Below the pieces are notes generated by a model that was given only the letters and a program-made list of their open reading frames with translations, searched no databases and was not told where the DNA came from. The position numbers and the translations under genes were made by a program. Shown in pieces: positions 29,401 to 37,205 of a stretch of 64,000 nt of DNA. The stretch is from Paenibacillus polymyxa (GTDB lineage Bacteria; Bacillota; Bacilli; Paenibacillales; Paenibacillaceae): assembly GCF_015710975.1 (NCBI RefSeq), contig NZ_CP049783.1, forward strand, positions 558,001-622,000, given 5' to 3'. Position 1 is the first letter of the stretch, and every line of letters begins with the position of its first letter.

Positions 29401-30958
29401 AGGTATCCATGATAATTTCTTCGCACTGGGCGGAGACTCTATTAAGGCAATCCAAATGACATCCAAATTAAATAACTATGATCTGGAGATAGGCGTACAG
29501 GATATTTTAGCGCATCCCAATATCGCGGAGCTTGCTCATTATACACGTCCAAAGCGTCAGCTATACGATTCAGCTCCAGCCAGCGGAGAAATTCTGCCCA
29601 CTCCTATCTCCAGTTGGTTTATGGCGCAGACATTTCACAATCCTCATCACTATAATCAATCGATCATGCTTCTGCTGAAAAACGAAATGGATCGTTCCGC
29701 TTTGGAAAAGGCCTTTCAGAAGTTGATCGAGCATCACGATGCTTTAAGGATGAGCATGGAGCCTGATGGCAAGTTATTTTATAATCCAGAACTCACCATC
29801 GTCTCGTTCAAGCTGGATTGTTACGATATGATGCATATTTCAGCCGAGGCACGGCAACATGAATTCAATAACCTGGTGCATAACCTGCAATCCGGTTTCG
29901 ATCTGTCCCACCGTCTTCCTATCCGCGCAGCTCTATTCGATCACGGACAGGAAACTCGGGAACTGTTCATCACTGCCCATCATCTGGTTGTAGACGGAGT
30001 TTCCTGGAGAATTATATTGGAGGATTTATTGAATGCATACCATGCTATAAAAGAAGGTGAGGAGGTAAATTTCCCAAGAAAAACAGCCTCAGTTCAAGCC
30101 TTTGCTCAAGAACTCCATCACTATTCCACGACTGCGGATCTACGGAAAGAGCTAGAGTTTTGGCGCGAAATGGAGGGTGGAGACCGCTATTTTCCAGCAT
30201 CTATCACAAGCCAACCATCTGCTACCGTAAACTATGCTTCATGCGCTGGGTTCGAAGGTCATCTTTCTCCTGTCCAAACGCACAAACTGCTCCATGAGAT
30301 GTCGCAGGCTTACCATACCGAACCTGTAGATTTACTGCTGGCTGCCTTGGCGTTAAGTGTAAAGGAATGGACCGGATTGGACGATTTCACTTATGAGGTT
30401 GAGCATCACGGAAGGAGTCTAGATCACATAGACGTATCCAGAACGGTTGGCTGGTTTACTGCGTTATATCCCTTACGTATTCAAATGCCGGGCACAGAAA
30501 TAGGCAATGTCATTGCACATGTCAAGGAACTGCGCAGACGTGTTCCCCATCAGGGTATAGGTTATGGCATCTTAAAATATATGCTAGGGGCTATTGAAAA
30601 GCATACAGACATTCGTCCTATACGCTTCAATTATCTGGGACAATTCGATCACGAAAGTCAAAGTTCAGACTATGTATATAGGCATACTATAGACAATCAA
30701 AATGTAGATAACATCAATCATCTAACGACCGCCATCGAAGTTAACTGCCTGGTTGTTAACGATCAATTAGTAATCGATATGATGTACAGTACAGAAATGT
30801 TTGAAGAAGAAAGTATAACTGAATTTATGCATATGTATGTCCAAGCAATCAATCAGATCATTGATTTTACGGTTCGTCAGCAGAATGTTCATTTCACTCC
30901 TTCGGACTTTGAAACCGCTCAGATTAGTCAGGAGGATATTGAATTACTTTTCGAGTAA
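26468..30958 (+). CDS. NRPS initiation module C-A(Asn)-T-E (prodrug loader)
   Basis: The 1496-aa protein is one module. A starter-type condensation domain (FHHIIADGW, His133/His134-Asp138) is at the N terminus, so the first acceptor is acylated directly, presumably by a fatty acyl donor. The A domain (LAYVIYTSGSTGKPKG, YGPTE, YKTGD, NGKVDK) gives the hand-read code DLTKIGEVGK, matching known asparagine codes. The carrier FFALGGDSIKA (near 990) is of the type found before epimerases, and the E domain has HHLVVDGVSWR near 1170 and HHGRSLDHIDVSRTVGWFTALYP. It thus makes N-acyl-D-Asn, the leader used by XcnA, ZmaO and ClbN. An AAGGAGG site sets the start, and a terminator follows. Confidence 0.96.
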   Translation: MFYALTHAQKRIWYNEKIHGTTAMHNLTGLVRIQKELELGALENAIQLFISKTEGLRIRIEEQDGEPVQYVKPYEKENIEYLDFSHETDPLQHFEQWLKVVSGQAMPLLNSKLYSFVIFRLGPDDVGYLGKFHHIIADGWALHIVSERISQYYTLLVNHRPLPADEEYSYIPIIDQEQAYLASERFIKNKMFWNEKFQTLPDMIPINKSKDISAVRSSFAIDSETSRIIQNFIQSSKLSVNVLFVSALLLYIYRTTQETDVVIGTPVLNRSGKKQKNTFGMFTSTMPFRIQVDEALDAYSWMKQVGTELMNFYFHQKYPYDLLAGDLELAQKGYDGLFDMCVNYYNMKFSPQFDGCPYEVQEVFSGYQPYALQLVIRDWEGSGRITLDFDYRVKAFSEMQIAKMFEHLMHMIREMIEQPYTPIAEIEMLSTQEHNELIYELNQTHSPYPSSLTITQLFEQQVVEKANEIACYFKEQTLTYRELNERANQLARFLKSRGIGQESIVGIMAGHSFELIISILAVLKSGGAYLPIDPHYPADRVSFMLEDSGAALLLTDAPLDDDISFSREVYRMDDASLYDGDDSNLEAKIGPDQLAYVIYTSGSTGKPKGVAVHHKGLVNYIYWANKTYFTAAREVFACYSSIAFDLTVTSIFTPLISGHAMSLYRDDDYSEFVLFRILKDQRTTIVKLTPAHLSLLQESDIRTSNVRKFIVGGEDFKVSLARNVHDIFGGNVTLYNEYGPTETVVGCMIHIYDSNRDIRRSVPIGVPSDNVAIYVLDAYLKPVPMQVKGEIYISGPGVARGYLNRPELTKERFLDNPFVPGERMYKTGDLGIRLENGLIEYLGRKDHQVKIKGFRIELGEIEGALSSYQGIQHVVVNVVESDEDNSQPMLYAYYVSDAAVSPELLKNYLHACLPHYMVPSHIIRLETVPLTSNGKVDKRKLPVPDLSSGLTSMYEEAHNEVENILVQVWEELFQMANIGIHDNFFALGGDSIKAIQMTSKLNNYDLEIGVQDILAHPNIAELAHYTRPKRQLYDSAPASGEILPTPISSWFMAQTFHNPHHYNQSIMLLLKNEMDRSALEKAFQKLIEHHDALRMSMEPDGKLFYNPELTIVSFKLDCYDMMHISAEARQHEFNNLVHNLQSGFDLSHRLPIRAALFDHGQETRELFITAHHLVVDGVSWRIILEDLLNAYHAIKEGEEVNFPRKTASVQAFAQELHHYSTTADLRKELEFWREMEGGDRYFPASITSQPSATVNYASCAGFEGHLSPVQTHKLLHEMSQAYHTEPVDLLLAALALSVKEWTGLDDFTYEVEHHGRSLDHIDVSRTVGWFTALYPLRIQMPGTEIGNVIAHVKELRRRVPHQGIGYGILKYMLGAIEKHTDIRPIRFNYLGQFDHESQSSDYVYRHTIDNQNVDNINHLTTAIEVNCLVVNDQLVIDMMYSTEMFEEESITEFMHMYVQAINQIIDFTVRQQNVHFTPSDFETAQISQEDIELLFE

Positions 30959-31032
30959 AGATGCATTTTCCATTTACCTTTTTTTAGGATTCAGCTTATT
31001 CAGAGGTCATAAAAACATCACTTAACCATAAG

Positions 31033-31064
31033 GGCAGGCGGCTGCATTTAACCGCCTGTCTATT
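31033..31064 (+). terminator. Rho-independent terminator after the loader NRPS
   Basis: A 9-bp stem GGCAGGCGG/CCGCCTGTC with one wobble pair and a 10-base loop, followed by a short T-rich tail, lies 75 bases after the NRPS stop. Confidence 0.75.
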
Positions 31065-31137
31065 TAGGCTTCGCTCGTAGCTTCTTTACTCATTTCATAT
31101 AAAAGTGGGATGGGCAGTGTATAAGTTCTTTCGAAGA

Positions 31138-32103
31138 TTATTTGGCTTTTTTAAACACACCCAGACGGTTCAACACGACCAGTAAGCGATAAAAATCATA
31201 ACTGCTTGGCAGTTTCGCATCCACAATCGGGCTTGCCGGATTAACTGCAACGGCGGCAGCCACCGCTTCCTTGGCCCAGACCGGTACAGGCATAGCCTGA
31301 CGCGCCTCCAGTTCAGCTACTCGCTGATCCACCTTTTTAATATACGCGCTCTGTTCATTTAATGTTTGCTTGAGCACATCTTTGCTGTTTTCAAGGGCGG
31401 CGACCTGCTGCTGCAGGGCCTTAAATGCCGCTTTTTCCTCTGCTGTCATCGGCTCTTCCCCCTCTTCTCCTGCAAATGCTTGGCGTAGCTCAGCCTCTGT
31501 TCCGGTATATACATTCAGATCAACTGGCCCTTGAATGCCTTCAACCCGTCCACTATCGCTGTATTGCCAGAAGTCCCAGCACTTCCATGCTGTAGTATCA
31601 TTGGGCACCTGTGTACTATAACGCGCAATCCACAGTTTATAACTATCCAACGGGGCTTTAAAATGGGTAGCAAAAGCATTGCCCGTATATACCATCGGCT
31701 TGCGGCCGCTTACTCGTTCAAATTCCGTCAAAAATGCCAGCGCAACCTCATGAATCGCGGCCGAGCTAAGCTTTCCCGGATTGTTTTCATAATCCATCAC
31801 CGCTGGTAAGTCGAGCGCTTTCGCGCCTCCCACCTGATCCAGTACCTCGGCGAAATGTCTGGCTTCCGCTTTGGCTGTGTTTACACTGGTTGCATCTACA
31901 AAATGGTAAGCTCCCAGCAGAAGCCCGGCTGCCTTGATCCCTTTTGCATTCGTGATAAATGTTGGATCAACGTAACGCTGTCCTTGACTTGCTTTAATAA
32001 ATGCAAACGATTTACCATCGGCTCGCACACGTTTCCAATCAATCGTTCCCTGATATCGGGACACGTCAATGCCTTCGGCAGCATTAGGGATGCGATTTTG
32101 CAT
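31138..32103 (-). CDS. GH25 lysozyme (phage endolysin)
   Basis: The 321-aa protein begins with a glycoside hydrolase family 25 domain: GIDVSRYQGTIDW, FAFIKASQG and VMDYENNPG contain the acidic residues typical of this N-acetylmuramidase fold, and WDFWQYSDSGRVEGI closes it. A coiled-coil stretch (about 215-270) and a C-terminal segment of unknown function follow, perhaps for wall binding. The frame is open seven codons upstream, but AAGGAGG directly precedes the ATG at 32103. It is the last gene of the tail island, behind the holin, and would release the particles by digesting peptidoglycan. Confidence 0.92.
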   Translation of the reverse strand: MQNRIPNAAEGIDVSRYQGTIDWKRVRADGKSFAFIKASQGQRYVDPTFITNAKGIKAAGLLLGAYHFVDATSVNTAKAEARHFAEVLDQVGGAKALDLPAVMDYENNPGKLSSAAIHEVALAFLTEFERVSGRKPMVYTGNAFATHFKAPLDSYKLWIARYSTQVPNDTTAWKCWDFWQYSDSGRVEGIQGPVDLNVYTGTEAELRQAFAGEEGEEPMTAEEKAAFKALQQQVAALENSKDVLKQTLNEQSAYIKKVDQRVAELEARQAMPVPVWAKEAVAAAVAVNPASPIVDAKLPSSYDFYRLLVVLNRLGVFKKAK

Positions 32104-32151
32104 AAGGCGCTCCCTCCTTGTCATTCATAATGTTGTAGCACGCTGTCTCTG

Positions 32152-32256
32152 TTATCCATATGCTTGGACCAAGTAAACGGTCTGGGCTTTTCCATTTTTA
32201 CGCCGAAAAAGGGCGATAAGGTAGTCTTCCTTTTTTGTAATGGCGACAGTCAGCAC
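32152..32256 (-). CDS. Small ORF between holin and endolysin (34 aa)
   Basis: A GTG-initiated 34-codon frame starts one base after the holin stop and ends about 50 bases before the lysozyme start. The peptide (MLTVAITKKEDYLIALF, then basic residues and QTVYLVQAYG) is well formed, and translational coupling could explain the lack of its own ribosome binding site. I do not recognise a family. It might be a lysis accessory protein or chance. Confidence 0.35.
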   Translation of the reverse strand: MLTVAITKKEDYLIALFRRKNGKAQTVYLVQAYG

Positions 32257-32257
32257 T

Positions 32258-32704
32258 TTATAAAGCTTTATTTTGCTTGTCAGAAGGATCGGTTGGCTTT
32301 ATTTTTTCCCCACTCGACTTGGACTCAAAAATGGCGACCGCATTCCGCAAAATATCCGGCATTGGCACTCCCATTCTGCCCACATTTTCTATAATAGACA
32401 ACAGCTCGTTCGCTAAATAAAAGAAAACGACGGCATCCCGGAAATAGTGTGCATCCCCGAGAATACCGTCGATTAGATGGGCTACCGTAATGAGCAAAAA
32501 CACGGTAACCTTGCGAAAAATACCGTAATATCCTTGGCGGCTTTTCAGCTCCCCATTAATCCAGGCCGCTGCCCATCCGGTGAAAAAGTCGATCACGACC
32601 ATCCACCACAGCAACGTCAACATTGTAGTCCACCCCCCGAAAAAATAACCGATCAAGGCCCCCGTGGAAAACCCCAGCCAAATCTGATCGATCTTTTCAT
32701 GCAT
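32258..32704 (-). CDS. Phage holin (holin_4_1 / toxin-secretion type)
   Basis: The 148-aa protein has an N-terminal domain with three or four hydrophobic helices (GFSTGALIGYFFGG, LTLLWWMVVIDFFTGW, VTVFLLITVAHLIDGILG, AVVFFYLANELLSIIENVG) and a charged C-terminal tail, the layout of the Bacillus/Clostridium holin 4 family. VIDFFTGWAAAW and the ANELLSIIEN stretch are characteristic. The frame is open further upstream, but the ATG at 32704 with a GGGGGA site fits best. It permeabilises the membrane so that the adjacent GH25 lysozyme reaches the wall. Confidence 0.9.
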   Translation of the reverse strand: MHEKIDQIWLGFSTGALIGYFFGGWTTMLTLLWWMVVIDFFTGWAAAWINGELKSRQGYYGIFRKVTVFLLITVAHLIDGILGDAHYFRDAVVFFYLANELLSIIENVGRMGVPMPDILRNAVAIFESKSSGEKIKPTDPSDKQNKAL

Positions 32705-32777
32705 GTTTGTTCCCCCGTATCTGTTGGTCAGGAAAAATTTCGTGACGTAATATAAGCCCCCAATCACAGTGGGGGCA

Positions 32778-32808
32778 AGAAAAAAAGCGTATCCAATTTG
32801 GATACGCT
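32778..32808 (-). terminator. Rho-independent terminator after the tail fibre gene
   Basis: Read leftward, a perfect 9-bp stem AGCGTATCC/GGATACGCT with a 5-base loop runs into six to seven T residues. It stands between the fibre and the holin, so lysis genes may be expressed by readthrough or separately. A second GC-rich hairpin, GCCCCC/GGGGGC, follows at 32756-32776. Confidence 0.85.
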
Positions 32809-32835
32809 GGTTAATCTTTTACTCATAACAACCAC

Positions 32836-33855
32836 CTACCACCCGATAGCTGTAAGATAACTTTGATAGTACCAAGTGATGCTGCCCGTAATATCACAGC
32901 GCAATTTGACCCCACCTTTTAAGTTAAAGTCTCCTGGGATGCTGATTGATATCGTCGGGCCACCAGTCCCCTGCTGTGCAGATCCCGTATAAAAAATAAC
33001 ACTAGCTGTTCCTACTGCCTTATCGATTTTGAATCCGGTACAGTAGTAGGTAGAGCCGCTTTTCCAAGGCTCACGGTGTACCGGAAAGTCAAACCGTCTA
33101 CCGAAACCATCCAGCATGTAGAATAAAACAGTAGCATCCTGACTCATGGACATATAGAAAGCCGAACTGAGCCCGGGGCCATATGACAAGAGTGAACCGG
33201 AAGCCAGGCTGTTAAACCCAGCAGGCATCGTGAATAGGTCGCCGTTAGCCGTCCCCCGCTGGATCGTTTGAGCCTTATATTTCATTTGTGCAGATTGTGC
33301 TATTTTCGAGATGAGACTATTAAAGTCCTCTGACATTGTAGCCGATCCTCCATTGGCAATGATTTCGGCTACCAAGCGTTGCTTGTAATCATTGCCAGAT
33401 TGAAAAGCCTGTTCAGCCCGATTGTAAGCTTCATTAGCTCGATCATTAGCAGCTTTTACCGCACTAGGCGTAGCTGCCTGATCTGTAGCTGTGCTGCCGG
33501 TAGAAGTATTAAGCTGTACAATCCCCCTCGCCTGTGTTGACGCAGAAGGCAAATCCGATGCCGGATGACTATGTTGCTTCGGAGCTGCGTAATCCCTTGA
33601 ATATTGTTTGGCATTCCCCTCTGCTGCGCTCCAGGCCGCTTGTTTGGCTGCCGTAACATGGATCTCTGTATTGCTGGCATGATTGTCTAGCGCTTCCTTG
33701 GAAGCAACCCCGTTTCCAGCTGGGTCCTTTTTGATATTTTCAACCTGTGCGGCCAATTCCTGATCATTTGCATAAAGAGTATCAATGGGGACATTCAGAA
33801 CGTCCGCATGTCCTTGGTCGGTAGTAACAAATCTGCGTGGTTGTTGTATGCTCAT
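32836..33855 (-). CDS. Phage tail fibre protein
   Basis: The 339-aa protein starts with a virion-attachment region, has the repeated fibre phrases ASSTQARGIVQLN-like (here ASTQARGIVQLNTSTGSTATDQAATPSAVKAAN split across the collar motif) and PKQHSHPASDLPS, then alanine/asparagine-rich helical sequence. The C-terminal 140 residues (from about 200) are rich in Gly, Ser and aromatic residues and probably form the receptor-binding tip. A GGAGG site precedes the ATG. It sits at the end of the structural operon, directly after the collar-like protein, and would set which strains the particle binds. Confidence 0.82.
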   Translation of the reverse strand: MSIQQPRRFVTTDQGHADVLNVPIDTLYANDQELAAQVENIKKDPAGNGVASKEALDNHASNTEIHVTAAKQAAWSAAEGNAKQYSRDYAAPKQHSHPASDLPSASTQARGIVQLNTSTGSTATDQAATPSAVKAANDRANEAYNRAEQAFQSGNDYKQRLVAEIIANGGSATMSEDFNSLISKIAQSAQMKYKAQTIQRGTANGDLFTMPAGFNSLASGSLLSYGPGLSSAFYMSMSQDATVLFYMLDGFGRRFDFPVHREPWKSGSTYYCTGFKIDKAVGTASVIFYTGSAQQGTGGPTISISIPGDFNLKGGVKLRCDITGSITWYYQSYLTAIGW

Positions 33856-33870
33856 GTTTTTTCATCCTCC

Positions 33871-34260
33871 TTAATAAATGTCATCAATTTCAAAAATAAA
33901 CTCCATATCACTATCTTTCACTTTATTAGTCATCGTACGAATAGCTGTCAGCTTACCCGTCGAATCTACTAGTGCAAGCTCATTAATAGTCTCACCCGCC
34001 AATTCAGTTTCCGCTAGTGAGCAAATATAACAGATGGTCGCAGGCGCAATGAATTCAAAACTAGTAATTTCCTTTTGGATCAGTTCCTTTTTCAACACCT
34101 GTTCTGTTCCGTCCAAAGGCAGTGGTTTTCCCGCTTGATCTACACCCCCGCTACCAAACGCCATTTTTACCACTTTTGTCAGCGTTCCTCCTTCAGCGCG
34201 GGCACGTGCCATTTGTTCTCTTGCATAAGCAGTTGTGACTGTTAGAACTTGTTCTGCCAT
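33871..34260 (-). CDS. Tail-collar/fibre attachment protein
   Basis: The roughly 129-aa protein resembles the N-terminal phage-collar domain of myovirus fibres: TTAYAREQMARARAEGGTLTKVVKMAFGSGG, then a region where loosened secondary structure would join the baseplate. The ATG at 34260 has AAAGGA about ten bases upstream and is preferred over the ATG three codons earlier. It lies between the XkdU-like protein and the fibre, the usual place for such a connector. A short fibre of its own is the alternative. Confidence 0.7.
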   Translation of the reverse strand: MAEQVLTVTTAYAREQMARARAEGGTLTKVVKMAFGSGGVDQAGKPLPLDGTEQVLKKELIQKEITSFEFIAPATICYICSLAETELAGETINELALVDSTGKLTAIRTMTNKVKDSDMEFIFEIDDIY

Positions 34261-34303
34261 ACTTACCATCCTTTCTATTTTTAAAATAAAAATTTTTATG
34301 TTT

Positions 34304-35197
34304 TTAAATTGAAATGACTTTCTCGGTTGAGCTTAACATCTGACTTCCATCCAGCATCATGCTGCCATCTAACTTCCAATAATGGTTTCGAATTTTCACG
34401 TTGCCTTCCTGATGATGATCCATTCGATGCTGGATGACTAGTTTTGTACGGTTCAAATATCGCATAGGCTCCTCTGTCCATCCCGACAAAGAGGCTATTC
34501 CATTCAGTAACTCAACACCATCTAAATACCATGGCTTCCCACCAAAAAAGCGAACTCTCGATCGTAATCGGATACGAGAAACCATATCAGTCTCATGAAG
34601 AAATGCAAGCCTAGTTTTGTTATTCATATAAAATACAAGATGAGCAGGCTTAATATCCTCTATGATCTTTTTGAAATCAATCATATTTTCAGGAATACGG
34701 TTTTCAAAGCTTAAACCGAACTTATACTCCGTCGGATGAAAGTCTACTTCCCCTTCCACACCAAAAGAGTTCATGATTTTCCGTATTAAGTCTCCTGAAA
34801 ATTTACCGCTTCCACGGAGTTTCGACTCCACAACAGAACGTCGCTGTTCCAACGGCTTTTCCAAATCGACCGGGATACCTAACTCCATCTCCCAGCTTTC
34901 CAGCGCCCAAGTGGCGGTGCGTACAAAAAATTGGGCTAATGTTTCATCCAGCGCGAGATATAGGGAATCTAGTTCACTACCCTTTACATCCATATTGACG
35001 TGCATAACACGGGAGTTCTCATAATAGGCCGGAAGATAGGAAAATAGCTCAAGACCCTGCAAACTGTTTATCTGGCCCTCTGTAACTCCTGCTAAAGTAG
35101 TTATCTGTTTAGCAAAAGTGCCACTACGGTTTGTGCTTTTTCCCTGGTCTGGGTTATTCAATAAATTTTTAAAACTGTTCGTTACATCATTACTCAC
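34304..35197 (-). CDS. Baseplate protein, XkdU/YmfQ-like (DUF2313)
   Basis: The 297-aa protein has a central part typical of the XkdU/YmfQ family: LPAYYENSRVMHVNM, WELELGI-like WEMELGIPVDLEKPLEQRRSVVE and KPAHLVFYM. In Mu and PBSX relatives this protein links baseplate wedge and fibre. The C-terminal 90 residues are longer than usual and lack a known motif. Its start overlaps the XkdT stop by eight bases, so translation is coupled. Confidence 0.82.
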   Translation of the reverse strand: MSNDVTNSFKNLLNNPDQGKSTNRSGTFAKQITTLAGVTEGQINSLQGLELFSYLPAYYENSRVMHVNMDVKGSELDSLYLALDETLAQFFVRTATWALESWEMELGIPVDLEKPLEQRRSVVESKLRGSGKFSGDLIRKIMNSFGVEGEVDFHPTEYKFGLSFENRIPENMIDFKKIIEDIKPAHLVFYMNNKTRLAFLHETDMVSRIRLRSRVRFFGGKPWYLDGVELLNGIASLSGWTEEPMRYLNRTKLVIQHRMDHHQEGNVKIRNHYWKLDGSMMLDGSQMLSSTEKVISI

Positions 35198-36341
35198 TGA
35201 CGCTCACCGTCCCCAGCACGGCTACCTGACCTGATCCAATCTCAATATTCTGATTGCTCTGTCCGTTGATTTTCAGCTCAGAGAAATCAATAATAATTGG
35301 AATGTCTAACAGCACAGCAGAAATCCGGGTGTACCTTACCAACGGATCTGCCTTGTAAAAAGCAAGCTGCTTCAAATACGTCAGCACACCGTTTTCGATC
35401 AGCTTTTTGATTTCATCCAGTGTGGACGGCTTCTCTTTGGTGCGCTGTACCTTGACCGAAATGTTAATCTCCACTTCTGTCGCTGGCATGATCGTCACCA
35501 CGGGACCTGCTGGTGCCAGCCCTTCCCCTTGCCCATCCTGAGTCGGATCAATATACTTCTGCACCGCAGCCACGATATCCGGACTGGCAGCTCGTTTGTC
35601 CGTATCCAGCACATATAACCCCACTGTTCCTGGCCCTTTCCAGAGCGGAACAACTTCCACGCCACCCACTCCAGCAATCTCATTCGCCCACTGGGTATAC
35701 TGCGCCTTGTTGCCGCTTGTACCCTGGTTCCGCACCTTGGCATAAAACCGCTCCAGCAACAGCTGGTCGCTCTCAACGTCTGTGCCGCTTTTGGTTTCCT
35801 CCGTATTGATCACGGAGGAAACCCCGCTAATCGGAGTAGCCATCACCTGAATGACACCCGCTGGCACGTTGCCGCTGCGTCCAGGATTAACCGCCCGAAT
35901 GGCCGCTTCCCCGGTGCCCTGTTCATCCAGCGTGACCGATGCCGTGGTCGCATATTCAATAGAGGCTTCCCCGGATACATCATCTGCTGGAGTCGCCACC
36001 AACGTTCCCGCCGGAACGATTGTTCCAGCTGTGCCTGTGAACTTGACCTTCCCTGAGGCCGCAACGGCTTCCCGTCGTGTCACTCCATGCTCTGCTGTAC
36101 GCAAATCCAGTTCCGGCGAGCGAAAATCCGGGTTATCACTGGCTGCTGTGCTGGCAAAACCCCGACGCAGCAGCTCCTGCGCCCAGATTGCCGCTTCAGA
36201 GAGCATAAATGCTACTGGCGCCTGCGCATCCCAAATAAAAGAGCCCTCGGACTTATCGATGTCCGAAGGCACTTTTTCCAGCATTCGATTTAAAATTTCC
36301 TCTTCCGTCTGGTCTACCAAATATTCCGGCAAGTCTGCCAT
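35190..36341 (-). CDS. xkdT: Baseplate J-like protein (XkdT)
   Basis: The 383-aa protein belongs to the baseplate J family (Mu gp47, P2 gpJ, PBSX XkdT): the opening is a Glu/Asp-rich helix ending in EGSFIWDAQAPVA, then GTIVPAGTLVATP and NPGRSGNVPAGVIQV, and a central TSGNKAQYTQWANEIAGVGGVEVVPLWKGPGTV. It forms the wedge of the baseplate that triggers sheath contraction. It overlaps both neighbours by a few bases. Confidence 0.92.
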   Translation of the reverse strand: MADLPEYLVDQTEEEILNRMLEKVPSDIDKSEGSFIWDAQAPVAFMLSEAAIWAQELLRRGFASTAASDNPDFRSPELDLRTAEHGVTRREAVAASGKVKFTGTAGTIVPAGTLVATPADDVSGEASIEYATTASVTLDEQGTGEAAIRAVNPGRSGNVPAGVIQVMATPISGVSSVINTEETKSGTDVESDQLLLERFYAKVRNQGTSGNKAQYTQWANEIAGVGGVEVVPLWKGPGTVGLYVLDTDKRAASPDIVAAVQKYIDPTQDGQGEGLAPAGPVVTIMPATEVEINISVKVQRTKEKPSTLDEIKKLIENGVLTYLKQLAFYKADPLVRYTRISAVLLDIPIIIDFSELKINGQSNQNIEIGSGQVAVLGTVSVSE

Positions 36342-36811
36342 TAGATCACCACACTTTCCACAATTTCTGTCTCATCCCGCACGTTCGTAATCTGGCAGCT
36401 AAAATAGCATACCTCACCTTCCCAGCGAAACGTGAACTGATCCACACTAGCCGTACGTGCATCTGCTAGCAACGCCTCTGTGACCATGCGCTTAATTTCA
36501 CTTTCTTGCACACCGTGCCCATAGCTGCTGCCAATCAGCTCCTCCAGCTCACTTCCATAGTCAGGCGAATAGATCACATGACGATAGCGAGGAGTGCGTA
36601 TGGCTTTTTCACACCACTGTACCCAAGCTTCTTTCTCGCCTGTAGTCACGATTTTACGGCTAGGGCTCATTACAAACTCCCCAGCTTCAAAATCAAATCT
36701 CCAGCTTCGCCCAAATACAGCACGGTTATCCTCCAGTACATCCGGGTCAGTCACATCTGTGTCTGTCCAGATCATATCATCTGTTTCGGGAAACAAATTA
36801 GCCACGTCCAT
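36341..36811 (-). CDS. xkdS: Baseplate wedge protein (XkdS, DUF2634, gp25-like)
   Basis: The 156-aa protein fits XkdS: DVTDPDVLEDNRAVFGRSWRFDFEAGEF near the start, KEAWVQWCEKAIRTPRYRHVIYSPDYGSELEELIG in the middle, and a C-terminal strand pattern ending IVESVVI. The YSPDYGSELEE segment is the hallmark of this gp25/gpW-like wedge family. The start overlaps the XkdR stop. Confidence 0.9.
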   Translation of the reverse strand: MDVANLFPETDDMIWTDTDVTDPDVLEDNRAVFGRSWRFDFEAGEFVMSPSRKIVTTGEKEAWVQWCEKAIRTPRYRHVIYSPDYGSELEELIGSSYGHGVQESEIKRMVTEALLADARTASVDQFTFRWEGEVCYFSCQITNVRDETEIVESVVI

Positions 36812-37205
36812 TCACCACCTTGCACACGACCACCACATCGTTACCACTATTCACCCGCATCGCCAGTACACGATCCCCGGGCTTAAGTCCTTTGTTCAGG
36901 CTCAGATTTACATCCTCCAGCTCATCCTCCCCGATATAAAAAGAGGTTTTCAGCTCTTTGCCTTCCCAATTTTCAGATTCCACCGAGGTTGAGGTACCTT
37001 GGTACATATGACGTGGTACAGATAGTAGCCCCGGCAGCTCGGCGACTAGATAATCCTGAAGCTCATGTTTAAAATCATCCAGCTTGAGTCCTGTGGAAGT
37101 GATGGTACCTAATACTGCACCTACTCCACTCAGCGCTTGCTTGGTGTGTTTATGAAATGAAGATTGCAGCGCAGTGGCTAAATGCCCGTAGGGGTCCTTA
37201 TTCAA
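36798..37205 (-). CDS. xkdR: Baseplate-associated protein (XkdR, DUF2577)
   Basis: The 135-aa protein matches the DUF2577/XkdR pattern: a predicted helix, then LPGLLSVPRHMYQGTS and LNKGLKPGDRVLAMRVNSGNDVVVVCKVV, a small beta barrel. It starts with TTG, with AAGGAGG seven bases upstream, and overlaps the XkdQ stop. A role in hub assembly is inferred from its constant place between XkdQ and XkdS. Confidence 0.85.
   Translation of the reverse strand: MNKDPYGHLATALQSSFHKHTKQALSGVGAVLGTITSTGLKLDDFKHELQDYLVAELPGLLSVPRHMYQGTSTSVESENWEGKELKTSFYIGEDELEDVNLSLNKGLKPGDRVLAMRVNSGNDVVVVCKVVNGRG

Noticed and set aside
19833..30958. Identity as a colibactin cluster
   Set aside because: The prodrug logic is shared, but the modules here (cMT-KR, radical SAM, split A-T) do not match the colibactin set, and no ClbS-like or cyclopropane-forming genes are seen.
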